64,000 nucleotides of DNA from Bugula neritina (lineage: Eukaryota > Bryozoa > Gymnolaemata > Cheilostomatida > Bugulidae). The DNA lies in the NCBI GenBank assembly GCA_964035545.1, contig OZ037768.1:357501-421500 (forward strand), given 5' to 3'. Shown in pieces: positions 45,744 to 59,700 of the stretch; within the stretch, counting starts at the first letter, position 1, and each line of letters starts with the position of its first letter. The notes below the pieces were generated by a model. The model saw nothing but the letters and a program-made list of their open reading frames with translations, was not told where the DNA came from and made no database searches. The translations under genes and the position numbers were made by a program.

Positions 45744-46796
45744 TCAAGCTGCAATCATCTTCTTGAGATTTCCATGACTATGAGCACTAAATGTGTCATC
45801 ACAACCTCCAACCGACTTGCCATTGACAAACACTCGGGGCACCTACAAACAAGAAGTGATAATCCTCGTCAGTACCTGGTGTCTCAGTATTACTGATTAC
45901 GTGTTATCCAAGTATATCTGTATGCACACAAGCCTTTCAGTATTAATTCTATTATTAAGGAACATTGAAAAGAAATAAGGAACATTGAAAAGAAAACTCC
46001 GATTTTATATTCAGTCATAAAACCAAGGAAGCAGGCAGTCATGCGTAAGAGATGAATATCTGGTTACTGTAATTCACACAGTTCCTGATTGTTTGCCTTA
46101 ACTTAATACTTGAACTTTAAAAGTGTTTATCTTGCTAACCAGACAATTGGTGGTTTAGATACTTCAACTTTGTAACTAGTAACTGACATTGGTGCTGATT
46201 GCATGCAGAAGTTCAAGTTAGCCTTAAGGGCTTGTCTCTCCCACTCTGATTTCTAACATGTTTTCTCAGTTTTAGCCGAATGCCACTACACCCAGTGTTG
46301 AACAGTAATAACTAGACTACGACTAATGTAATGGCAATGATGCCTAGTTAGTGCTACGGCATTACAAGTGAGCCGCCCAGGCCTGCTAGAGCTAGTCAAG
46401 GAGCCAACTTGAACGTATTAGTTACTAAAAGTTAAAGCAAGTGGTTGTGAGTGATATTCTCATTCTGATTCACTTTCAGTGAATGTGATTCACCCTAACG
46501 GTTTGAAATTGAATGCTACTAACTGAAGGAAATAGAATTATATTTTGTATGACTATGAAAATGATACTTACTGATCTAGCACCAGTCAATTTGAGCAAAT
46601 AATCTTGCATTGCAGACATTTCTGACTGTTTTAGTTTATCTAGCTCAACGACTTCATAGTCTTCACCACCCAGGTTGTATTCTGCTCCTTCCAATAATTT
46701 CTTTACTCGAATACAAAATGGGCAAGTGGTTTTGCTGAACACTACAACCTTTTTACCACTAATTTTTGAGTCAACGAAAGCTTTAGCATTAGCCAT
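45744..46796 (-). CDS. GLRX: Glutaredoxin (dithiol, CPFC), 2 exons
   Basis: Glutaredoxins reduce protein disulfides and glutathionylated proteins using glutathione. Exons 46572-46796 and 45744-45842 join in phase 0 into 107 residues, the usual length for a cytosolic class I enzyme. The active site CPFC is at 25-28 in the typical context VVVFSKTTCPFCIRVKKLL. Exon 2 supplies the glutathione-site elements VPRVFVNGKSVGGCDD (cis-Pro at 77). No signal or transit peptide precedes MANAKAFVDSKI, so a cytosolic or nuclear place is likely. The single intron (45843-46571) has no tandem array, which is unusual in this window. The stop codon is followed at once by AATAAA on the coding strand. Confidence 0.95.
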
Positions 46797-47767
46797 GGTG
46801 ATGATTGTTGAGCTGTTACTGACAGTTTTCTGACCACAAAACTAGATTCAGGGCTTCTTATAATTGCAACGTAAGAGTGAACTATTACTATCGATTAATT
46901 TCTTTGTAGCATGTAGCCTTATAACCAACACCTTGTTTTATCACACTCACTCAGTTTAGCTTTGCCCAGCCTGATGAACGCGGCTTTCAAAAGTAGTACT
47001 ATCCACCGCTCAGGCTAGCAGGTGCGCTGGCGTGTCAACTGTTTTATAAGCAGCTATGAGTTGGGGGTGAATAAAAGCATTAGTTTGCGTTTTTGAATTT
47101 TGAGGTTGAGAATGCGAAAAAGCTGCACTCAGTCACCCCCAACTCGGAGCTGCTTATAGAGCAACAATTCTACCAATAGAGCTATCGAACCAACGATAGA
47201 TAGGACAAATCTCAGGTTTGAGCAAGCTGATTGAGTAGTTTACCTAGCTGTGTGAGTAGTATACCTAGAAATGACTTCATCTATCGGTGCTGACTAAAAT
47301 ATTTTGAAATTGCTGAGCATCTAAGCTACATCTCATCAAGAACTAGCTAGTAGTTGCAAAAGAGATCTTATTTTGAACTTCCACACAAACAGTAGTGAGT
47401 AGCTTATTTAAAAATTCTGTGCCACCAAAAATATGCTGTGCTCCAGTATTTTAGCACTTGTCATTAGCTATCAGATGCGATGTTGTAGTTATACAGATAA
47501 TTGCACACAATATTGTATTTATGTATATACTGTACACTGTACTTATCATATATACACCTCTCATAGACTAATACACCACACATATGAGAGAAGACAACTC
47601 TTTGTTCAGATAAAACTAGCTCAACTCTAGTATTATAAATATTGTCCTCTATTAAGTCATCAGTTTGATGAATTTTCAAAGTAATAAAATAAAGAAAGAC
47701 AATTTTAAATAAAGCAGCTGTATTCAAATTTTCTAATAAAACCTTAAAAGTTATTCATAATTTAAAA
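46797..47767. other. GLRX upstream / DDX54 downstream region
   Basis: Contains the GLRX promoter, with no clear motif, and an inverted repeat near 47048-47160. I find no canonical poly(A) hexamer for DDX54 on the minus strand here. Confidence 0.45.
47048..47190 (-). repeat. Hairpin with 24-26-bp arms and a tRNA-like half
   Basis: The arm 47048-47073 (AGCAGCTATGAGTTGGGGGT) is repeated inverted at 47132-47158 (AACTCGGAGCTGCTTATA) with two mismatches. On the minus strand the second arm continues from TAGCTCTATTGGTAGA, an A-box-like D arm, and a plausible anticodon stem GTTGC..GCAGC. A proper T arm is missing, so it is more likely a tRNA-derived repeat than a working tRNA. Confidence 0.4.
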
Positions 47768-50700
47768 TTATCGCCGACTCTTCCCCCGCACACTTCCTTT
47801 CCCACCGCCTCTACGACCTTTATTTGCCAACTCTCGTCTCTTCTGATTGGACTGCTGTTTTTCCTTGACGCGTCTGTTTTTGACTATTTCATCTTTAGAT
47901 CTCATCTCTCTTTTAAATTTTCGCTTGTCTTTTGGATCTTTCTTGTCATTATTGTGTCCTAAAATGGGCACATGAATATGTTGTATTCTACTATACTACT
48001 TGTTGTATTCTACTATACTACTTGTTGTATTCTACTATACTACTTGTTGTATTCTACTATACTACTTGTTGTATTCTACTATACTACTTGTTGTATTCTA
48101 CTATATTACTTGTTGTATTCTACTATACTACTTGTTGTATTCTACTATACTACTTGTTGTATTCTACTATACTACTTGTTATATTCTACTATACTACTTG
48201 TTGTATTCTACTATACTACTTGTTGTATTCTACTATACTACTTGTTGTATTCTACTATACTACTTGTTGTATTCTACTATACTACTTGTTGTATTCTACT
48301 ATACTACTTGTTGTATTCTACTATACTACTTGTTGTATTCTACTATATTACTTGTTGTATTCTACTATACTACTTGTTGTATTCTACTATACTACTTGTT
48401 GTATTCTACTATACTACTTGTTGTATTCTACTATACTACTTGTTATATTCTACTATACTACTTGTTGTATTCTACTATACTACTTGTTGTATTCTACTAT
48501 ACTACTTGTTGTATTCTACTATACTACTTGTTGTATTCTACTATACTACATGTTGTATTCTACTATACTACTTGTTGTATTCTACTATACTACTTGTTAT
48601 ATTCTACTATACTACTTGTTGTATTCTACTATACTACTTGTTGTATTCTACTATACTACTTGTTGTATTCTACTATACTACTTGTTGTATTCTACTATAC
48701 TACTTGTTGTATTCTACTATACTACTTGTTGTATTCTACTATACTACTTGTTGTATTCTACTATACTACATGTTGTATTCTACTATATTACTTGTTGTAT
48801 TCTACTATACTACTTGTTGTATTCTACTATACTACTTGTTGTATTCTACTATACTACTTGTTGTATTCTACTATACTACTTGTTGTATTCTACTATATTA
48901 CTTGTTGTATTCTACTATACTACTTGTTGTATTCTACTATACTACTTGTTGTATTCTACTATACTACTTGTTGTATTCTACTATACTACTTGTTGTATTC
49001 TACTATACTACTTGTTATATTCTACTATACTACTTGTTGTATTCTACTATACTACTTGTTATATTCTACTATACTACTTGTTGTATTCTACTATACTACT
49101 TGTTGTATTCTACTATACTACTTGTTATATTCTACTATACTACTTGTTGTATTCTACTATACTACTTGTTGTATTCTACTATACTACTTGTTGTATTCTA
49201 CTATACTACTTGTTGTATTCTACTATACTACTTGTTGTATTCTACTATACTACTTGTTGTATTCTACTATATTACTTGTTGTATTCTACTATACTACTTG
49301 TTGTATTCTACTATACTACTTGTTGTATTCTACTATACTACTTGTTGTATTCTACTATACTACTTGTTGTATTCTACTATACTACTTGTTGTATTCTACT
49401 ATACTACTTGTTGTATTCTACTATACTACTTGTTGTATTCTACTATACTACTTGTTGTATTCTACTATATTACTTGTTGTATTCTACTATACTACTTGTT
49501 GTATTCTACTATACTACTTGTTGTATTCTACTATACTACTTGTTGTATTCTACTATACTACTTGTTGTATTCTACTATACTACATGTTGTATTCTACTAT
49601 ACTACTTGTTGTATTCTACTATACTACTTGTTATATTCTACTATACTACTTGTTGTATTCTACTATACTACTTGTTGTATTCTACTATACTACTTGTTGT
49701 ATTCTACTATACTACTTGTTGTATTCTACTATACTACTTGTTGTATTCTACTATACTACTTGTTGTATTCTACTATACTACTTGTTGTATTCTACTATAC
49801 TACATGTTGTATTCTACTATATTACTTGTTGTATTCTACTATACTACTTGTTGTATTCTACTATACTACTTGTTGTATTCTACTATACTACTTGATATAT
49901 TACTATATTACTACTATACTACTTGTTGTATTCTACTATACTACTTGTTGTATTCTACTATACTACTTGTTGTATTCTACTATATTACTTGTTGTATTCT
50001 ACTATACTACTTGTTGTATTCTACTATACTACTTGTTGTATTCTACTATACTACTTGTTGTATTCTACTATACTACTTGTTGTATTCTACTATACTACTT
50101 GTTGTATTCTACTATACTACTTGTTGTATTCTACTATATTACTTGTTGTATTCTACTATACTACTTGTTGTATTCTACTATACTACTTGTTGTATTCTAC
50201 TATACTACTTGTTGTATTCTACTATACTACTTGTTGTATTCTACTATATTACTTGTTGTATTCTACTATATTACTTGTTGTATTCTACTATACTACTTGT
50301 TGTATTCTACTATACTACTTGTTATATTCTACTATACTACTTGTTGTATTCTACTATACTACTTGTTGTATTCTACTATACTACTTGTTGTATTCTACTA
50401 TACTACTTGATATATTACTATATTACTACTATACTACTTGTTGTATACTACTATACTACTTGTTGTATTCTACTATATTACTTGTTGTATTCTACTATAC
50501 TACTTGTTGTATTCTACTATACTACTTGTTGTATTCTACTATACTACTTGTTGTATTCTACTATACTACTTGTTGTATTCTACTATACTACTTGTTGTAT
50601 TCTACTATACTACTTGTTGTATTCTACTATACTACTTGATATATTACTATATTACTACTATACTACTTGTTGTATACTACTATACTACTTGTTGTATTCT

Positions 50701-53700
50701 ACTATACTACTTGTTGTATTCTACTATACTACTTGTTGTATTCTACTATACTACTTGTTGTATTCTACTATACTACATGTTGTATTCTACTATATTACTT
50801 GTTGTATTCTACTATACTACTTGTTGTATTCTACTATACTACTTGTTGTATTCTACTATACTACTTGATATATTACTATATTACTACTATACTACTTGTT
50901 GTATTCTACTATACTACTTGTTGTATTCTACTATACTACTTGTTGTATTCTACTATACTACTTGTTGTATTCTACTATACTACTTGTTGTATTCTACTAT
51001 ACTACTTGTTGTATTCTACTATATTACTTGTTGTATTCTACTATACTACTTGTTGTATTCTACTATACTACTTGTTGTATTCTACTATACTACTTGTTGT
51101 ATTCTACTATACTACTTGTCGTATTCTACTATACTACTTGTTGTATTCTACTATACTACTTGTTGTATTCTACTATACTACTTGTTGTATTCTACTATAC
51201 TACTTGTTGTATTCTACTATACTACTTGTTATATTCTACTATACTACTTGTTGTATTCTACTATACTACTTGTTGTATTCTACTATACTACTTGTTGTAT
51301 TCTACTATACTACTTGTTGTATTCTACTATACTACTTGTTGTATTCTACTATACTACTTGTTGTATTCTACTATACTACTTGTTGTATTCTACTATACTA
51401 CTTGTTGTATTCTACTATACTACTTGTTGTATTCTACTATACTACTTGTTGTATTCTACTATACTACTTGTTGTATTCTACTATACTACTTGTTGTATTC
51501 TACTATACTACTTGTTGTATTCTACTATACTACTTGTTGTATTCTACTATACTACTTGTTGTATTCTACTATACTACTTGTTGTATTCTACTATACTACT
51601 TGTTGTATTCTACTATACTACTTGTTGTATTCTACTATACTACTTGTTGTATTCTACTATACTACTTGTTGTATTCTACTATACTACTTGTTGTATTCTA
51701 CTATACTACTTGTTGTGTTCTACTATACTACTTGTTGTATTCTACTATACTACTTGTTGTATTCTACTATACTACTTGTTGTATTCTACTATACTAATTT
51801 ACTGCATGATGTACTACTATGCTACTTGATATATTACTATACTACCTGATATATTACTATACTACTTGTTGTATTACTATATTACTTGTTGTATTCTACT
51901 ATACTACTTGATATATTACTATATTACTTGTTGTATTCTACTATACTACTTGTTGTATTCTACTATACTACTTGTTGTATTCTACTATACTACTTGTTGT
52001 ATTCTACTATACTACTTGATATATTACTATATTACTTGTTGTATTCTACTATACTACTTGTTGTATTCTACTATACTACTTGTTGTATTCTACTATACTA
52101 CTTGTTGTATTCTACTATACTACTTGTTGTATTCTACTATACTACCTGATATATTACTATATTACTTGTTGTATTCTACTATATTACTTGTTGTATTCTA
52201 CTATACTACTTGTTATATTACTATATTACTTGATATATTACTATATTACTTGTTGTATTCTACTATACTACTTGTTGTATTCTACTATACTACTTGTTAT
52301 ATTACTATATTACTTGATATATTACTATATTACTTGTTGTATTCTACTATACTACTTGTTGTATTCTACTATACTACTTGTTATATTACTATATTACTTG
52401 ATATATTACTATATTACTTGTTGTATTCTACTATACTACTTGTTGTATTCTACTATACTACTTGTTGTATTCTACTATACTACTTGTTGTATTCTACTAT
52501 ACTACCTGATATATTACTATACTACCTGATATATTACTATATTACTTGTTGTATTAATATACTGCATGATGTACTACTTTACTACTTGATATATTACTAT
52601 ATTACTTGATATATTACTATACTACCTGATGTACTACTATACTACTTGATGTACTACTATTCTACACTACTGCATAAGAATATATATACATCTACTCGGA
52701 GGTAGGGAGGGGTGGAGGTAGGGAGGGGTGGAGGTAGGGAGGGGTGGAGGTAGGGAGGGGTGGAGGTAGGGAGGGGTGGAGGTAGGGAGGGGTGGAGGTA
52801 GGGAGGGGTGGAGGTAGGGAGGGGTGGAGGTAGGGAGGGGTGGAGGTAGGGAGGGGTGGAGGTAGGGAGGGGTGGAGGTAGGGAGGGGTGGAGGTAGGGA
52901 GGGGTGGCGGGGTAGACCCCCTACTTACTGAATGGTTTGTGACCAACTACTTGTATTCTACTGTTACTCCGTTTATTCTTAGCACTTCTTGAAGAAGATT
53001 CCTCCTCATTATCACTCCCATACTCTTCCTGTTCCTTGGCCTTTGACCTCTTCAGCCACATCTACATCGTCATAGCAACATGTTGTATACATCTCTATAG
53101 CAACAAGCTATACACATCTCCATAGCGACTAGCTATACACATCTCCATAGCAACTAGCTATACACATCTCCATAGCAACTAGCTATACACATCTCCATAG
53201 CAACTAGCTATACACATCTCCATAGCAACAAGCTATACACATCTCCATAGCAACTAGCTATACACATCTCCATAGCGACTAGCTATACACATCTCCATAG
53301 CAACAAGTTATACACATCTCCATAGCAACAAGAGAAGCAAAACTCACCCCATAAGCATCAGACTTATAGGATGCATTTATCCACTGCCCACTCTCTGTTT
53401 TTATCTTTTTATTGTTTCCCTGATTTCCAGATTGGCCGACGAATCTTTTCTTCTTTCGGTCCCTGGAAGAGACGAAAAACATGTGAGCAGATCAGTTGAA
53501 TATTTCAGCACTATAATATACTCACTAGACTGTTAGTTGTATCTCAACACTATAATATACTCACTAGACTGTTAGTTGTATCTCAACACTATAATATACT
53601 CACTATACTGTTAGTTGTATCTCAACACTATAATATACTCACTATACTGTTAGTTGTATCTCAACACTATAATATACTCACTAGACTGTTAGTTGTATCT

Positions 53701-56700
53701 CAACACTATAATATACTCACTAGACTGTTAGTTGTATCTCAACACTATAATATACTCACTATACTGTTAGTTGTATCTCAACACTATAATATACTCACTA
53801 TACTGTTAGTTGTATCTCAACACTATAATATACTCACTATACTGTTAGTTGTATCTCAACACTATAATATACTCACTATACTGTTAGTTGTATCTCAACA
53901 CTATAATATACTCACTATACTGTTAGTTGTATCTCAACACTATAATATACTCACTATACTGTTAGTTGTATCTCAACACTATAATATACTCACTATACTG
54001 TTAGTTGTATCTCAACACTATAATATACTCACTATACTGTTAGTTGTATCTCAACACTATAATATACTCACTATACTGTTAGTTGTATCTCAACACTATA
54101 ATATACTCACTAGACTGTTAGTTGTATCTCAACACTATAATATACTCACTAGACTGTTAGTTGTATCTCAACACTATAATATACTCACTAGACTGTTAGT
54201 TGAATATCTCAACACTATAATATACTCACTATACTGTTAGTTATATTTCAGCACTATAATATACTCACTAGACTGTTAGTTGTATCTCAACACTATAATA
54301 TACTCACTATACTGTTAGTTGTATCTCAACACTATAATATACTCACTATACTGTTAGTTGTATCTCAACACTATAATATACTCACTAGACTGTTAGTTAT
54401 ATCTCAGCACTATAATATACTTACTAGACTGTTAGTTGTATCTCAACACTATAATATACTCACTAGACTGCTAGTTGTATCTCAACACTATAATATACTC
54501 ACTATACTGTTAGTTGTATCTCAACACTATAATATACTCACTAGACTGAGAGAGACAGAGAAAGAGAGAGAGAGGGGGGGGGGTATACTTACCACTTCAT
54601 TCTATTCTGTGAGCTCCTCATCTGCTCGTTATCATCTCCGGTGAGGTCAAGGACAGCCCCCTTCACTTGATGGTCAAAACTGTTGGTTAATCCAAGTCTA
54701 CAAAGTCACTATAATATAGTCTGAGTTCACTCTCTACTCGCTATAATATAGTCTGAGTACACTCTCTACTCACTATAATATAGTCTGAGTTCACTCTCTA
54801 CTCACTATAATATAGTCTGAGTACTCTCTACTCACTATAATATAGTCTGAGTTCACTCTCTCTACTCACTATAATATAGTCTGAGTTCACTCTTTCTACT
54901 CACTATAATATAGTCTGAGTACACTCTCTACTCACTATAATATAGTCTGAGTTCACTCACCCCATCTCACTGTTGTAGTCACTCGGTCTATATGAAATGT
55001 AATTTTCTTCATCCTTGACCTCTAACTTCCTCTTCCTCCCTCTCTTTTGTGCTGCCGGTAGACTCATGAAGCTGATGTCATCATCAACCTGTAGAGTAGA
55101 ATGAGTCACACAGTGAGTGGATGTTTCACTCCTCTGTTCAGCTTCGTACAGCCACGAAGAGAAGACTAACTATCAGACTAGCTATCTCACCAACACTGAG
55201 GTAACAGTATGACTCATATCTCGCACCTGATTGGACGGGAACAGCTCAGACGTCTTCTTTCTCTGCTCCTCGACAAACTGAGTCAGAATATCATTTTTCT
55301 TGTCGGCTGCAACTTTGATGACATCACCGTGCTTCTTCCTCTTCACTTGCATCACGGAAAAGCCGGGAGCTTTCTTCGTGCCACCAATCTCAAAGATAGT
55401 CTGATAAAATTATATACTCTTTGGGCTACAGTTCTCTATACTAGTTACTATAACTTCCACTCTTTGGTCTGAAATACTTCATACTGGTTACTATAACTTA
55501 TACTCTTTGGTCTGAAATACTTCATACTAGTTACTATAACTTACACTCTTTGGTCTGAAATACTTCATACTAGTTACTATAACTTATACTCTTTGGTCTG
55601 AAATACTTCATACTAGTTACTATAACTTACACTCTTTGGTCTGGAATACTTCATACTAGTTACTATAACTTACACTCTTTGGTCTGGAATACTTCATACT
55701 AGTTACTATAACTTACACTCTTTGGGCTACAGTTCTCTATACTAGTTACTATAACTTATACTCTTTGGTCTGAAATACTTCATACTGGTTACTATAACTT
55801 ATACTCTTTGGTCTGAAATACTTCATACTAGTTACTATAACTTACACTCTTTGGTCTGGAATACTTCATACTAGTTACTATAACTTACACTCTTTGGGCT
55901 ACAGTTCTCTATACTGGTTACTATAACTTACACTCTTTGGTCTGGAATACTTCATACTAGTTACTATAACTTACACTCTTTGGTCTGAAATACTTCATAC
56001 TAGTTACTATAACTTACACTCTTTGGTCTGAAATACTTCATACTAGTTACTATAACTTACACTCTTTGGTCTGAAATACTTCATACTAGTTACTATAACT
56101 TACACTCTTTGGTCTGGAATACTTCATACTAGTTACTATAACTTACACTCTTTGGTCTGAAATACTTCATACTAGTTACTATAACTTACACTCTTTGGTC
56201 TGGAATACTTCATACTAGTTACTATAACTTACACTCTTTGGTCTGAAATACTTCATACTAGTTACTATAACTTACACTCTTTGGTCTGAAATACTTCATA
56301 CTGGTTACTATAACTTACACTCTTTGGTTTGAAATACTTCATACTGGTTACTATAACTTACACTCTTTGGTCTGAAATACTTCATGCTGGTTAGAATGTT
56401 TACTCTCTCCTTTTCAGATTTATTCTCCGGCTCTAAAATCACATGAAAACAATTAAATCTAGAAGAATCCTCCCAACTGCGCCGCAAGTATAACATCAGT
56501 TTAGTGATGTTATACAGAAACAGGAGAAATGTTACAATTTGATTGGCTACTGTGACCTGAACATACAGCACTTTCATGTGAGAGCTGTGCATTGTTCTAT
56601 AACTACAGTCGCACACTGCATATTGAACATCAGTCATTGGCTAGAAACTAAATAGGTCAACAACAAACATCCATTATATACATCCAGCAACTGCATAACT

Positions 56701-59700
56701 CTGGGGTAACAATCTATATAATACTCAGTTTATAGAGGTATTAGAAGAATAGACAAGGTTCCTTACGGAGCAGAGGGTGGGAGGCTAGAGCGACACACTC
56801 CAACTCCTTCATACGTTTAATGGACTCGCTAGATGCCGCAGGTCTTGACTTGAGATACAGTTTATACCCATTACTACAGACTTTCACCATGTTATTCTGT
56901 AATCAGTAATATAGCTAATACAGCTAGTAATATGACTAGTAATACAGCTAGTAGTATGACTAGTAATATAGCTAGTAGTATGACTAGTAATATAGCTAGT
57001 AATACAGCTAGTAATACAGCTAGTACTACGACTAGTACTACGACTAGTAATACAGCTAGTAATACGACTAGTAATACGGCTAATAGTAATACAGCTAGTA
57101 ATACAGCTAGTAGTATGACTAGTAATACAGCTAGTAGTATGACTAGTAGTACGACTAGTAATACAGCTAGTAGTATGACTAGTAGTATGACTAGTAGTAC
57201 AGCTAGTAGTAATAGATAAAGAGAGTACAAATTGCTACTAACCCAGTCGTGGGAGTTGTCTGTCAGTAGCCTAATATCTGCGTCTGCAATGTCTAGTATA
57301 GCTTGGGGCGCGTGCCCCACCATCCCATCTGATGTTGCTAAAAGTACATCATAGCTGAATAATGAACACAAATCATAAAGTTCTAGCAAACCTAAATTAT
57401 TATAATATAAAACTTGATGTCCACAGAAACGTTTACTCCATTCACTGAGTTTACTTGGCATAATGTGTGTTAGAGAAACAAACTCTTTGATATGGGAGGA
57501 AGGATGTACACTATCAACATGTTATGTAATATCTCTCACACAACAGGATATACTTCAGTGAACAAAATACTGACATATATCCTGTTAGTGAGAATCAGTG
57601 AGTTTCAAACTTTGTAATTATGCAAAAAGTAACAGATGAGAGAAGGTGAGAGAAGATGAAAAAAGGTGGGAGGAGGAGAGAAAAGGTGGGAGGAGGAGAG
57701 AAAAGGTGAGAGAGGGTGAGATAAGGTGAGAGGTGAGAGAGGGTGAGAGAAATGATTCACTAAACAGTTGCATACGGACAGATTTACTTACAGTCCTTGT
57801 TGTCTTCTGTCACCCACTTCACTGGTTTACCAAGAAAGAGGTGAAGGTCAAGTAAGTATGGCAACTCATCGGGAGCTACGAGGGAGTAGGCAGTACCACT
57901 TCTACCAGCCCTAGCCACCCGACCTACAATGTACAATAAACTCTGTATGGGGGAGTACAGCCACCAGACCTACAATGTAAAGTAAACTTTGTATAGGGGG
58001 GGGGTATAGCCACCCCACCTACAGTGCGCAGGAACACACAGGATCTGAGTGTACACTCACCCACTCTGTGGACAAACAGCTTCCCCTTAGCGGGAAAGTG
58101 GAAGTTGATGACGTTGTCTAAGATGGGAATATCGATACCGCGAGCCGCCAAGTCTGTCACCAGCATGACTGAGCACTTCCTGTGCGTGAACTTGGCTACG
58201 TTAATCTTGCGAGCTGATTGGTCCAGTGAGCTGTACACACAGCAGCACGTGATGCCAGCTCTTTCCAGCAGCTGTCAATAGAAATATACTCTTTAGTGGT
58301 GGAGGTACAATACTCACCATGTTGATATACTCTTTAGTGGTGGAGGTACAATACTCACCATATTGATATACTCTTTAGTGGAGGAGGTACAATACTCACC
58401 ATGTTGATATACTCTTTAGTGGTGGAGGTACAATACTCACCATGTTGATATACTCTTTAGTGGTGGAGGTACAATACTCACCATGTTGATATACTCTTTA
58501 GTGGTGAAGGTACAATACTCACCATGTTGATATACTCTTTAGTGGTGGAGGTACAATACTCACCATGTTGATATACTCTTTAGTGGTGGAGGTACAATAC
58601 TCACCATGTTAATATACTCTTTAGTGATGGAGGTACAATACTCACCATGTTGATATACTCTTTAGTGGTGGAGGTACAATACTCACCATGTTGATATACT
58701 CTTTAGTGGAGGAGATACAATACTCACCATGTTGATATACTCTTTAGTGAAGGAGGTACAATACTCACCATGTTGATATACTCTTTAGTGGTGGAGGTAC
58801 AATACTCACCATGTTGATATACTCTTTAGTGGTGGAGGTACAATACTCACCATGTTAATATACTCTTTAGTGGTAGAGGTACAATACTCACCATGTTGAT
58901 ATACTCTTTAGTGGTGGAGGTACAATACTCACCATGTTGATATACTCTTTAGTGGTGGAGGTACAATACTCACCATGTTGATATACTCCACGTGGTGCTT
59001 AGTTGCCAGGAAGATGACAGTCTGATGCTCTTTCTTGATGACGTGACGCAGGAGATGCAAGAGTAGGGCGTCCTTGTCAACAGTCCGACATCTGAAGTAC
59101 TGAGTCTACAGAAACACAGGAGCTGAGTCTAGGTTTGTCACTAAGAAAGCATCCGAATTTGTGGAATAAAATAGGAGAAGATCTTCACAGCTGAATATTT
59201 GGCAACAGAACTATTGACTGAAGCTGCAGCCAGTCACTGAGCAGCCAGTCACTGAGCAGCCAGTCACTGAGCAGCCAGTCACTGAGCAGCCAGTCACTGA
59301 GCAGCCAGTCACTGAGCAGCCAGTCACTGAGCTGGCACTAATAGAGATCTGAACTGACCTGGAGGTTTGGACTGAGTTTGCTGTCCACATCTAGACGGAG
59401 GAGGGTGGGGTTGTGGAGGCCGGCCTTAGCAAACTCTACCAGCCCCTTGGGAAGTGTAGCAGAGAAAAGCACGGTCTGTCTTTTGTCTGGGAGACGGTGA
59501 ATCACTTCTCTTATTTGTACCTCGAATCCCATTTCAAAGAGTCTGGGGAGAAAATTGTACAGTAGATATATGTATATATATATGCAGCAGATGGGAGGGA
59601 AGACAACTTCAAACATATTTCAGCACTACATGACAATAAAGTACTAGAACCAGTTCTTCTAGTCATGTGATCTACATCTTCATGTAATAGAAGGGACTTG

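Noticed and set aside
46300-46400. Possible short DNA transposon starting CAGTGTTGAACAGTAA in GLRX intron
   Set aside because: The start looks like a hAT-type end and GTAATG/CATTAC is inverted nearby, but I could not find a matching opposite terminus or target duplication.
47932-51849. Giant plus-strand ORFs (up to 978 codons) rich in Y, L, C and T
   Set aside because: They are the three-frame translation of a 22-bp satellite that lacks stop codons, inside an intron of DDX54 on the other strand. No non-repetitive coding sequence, domain or splice context supports a protein.
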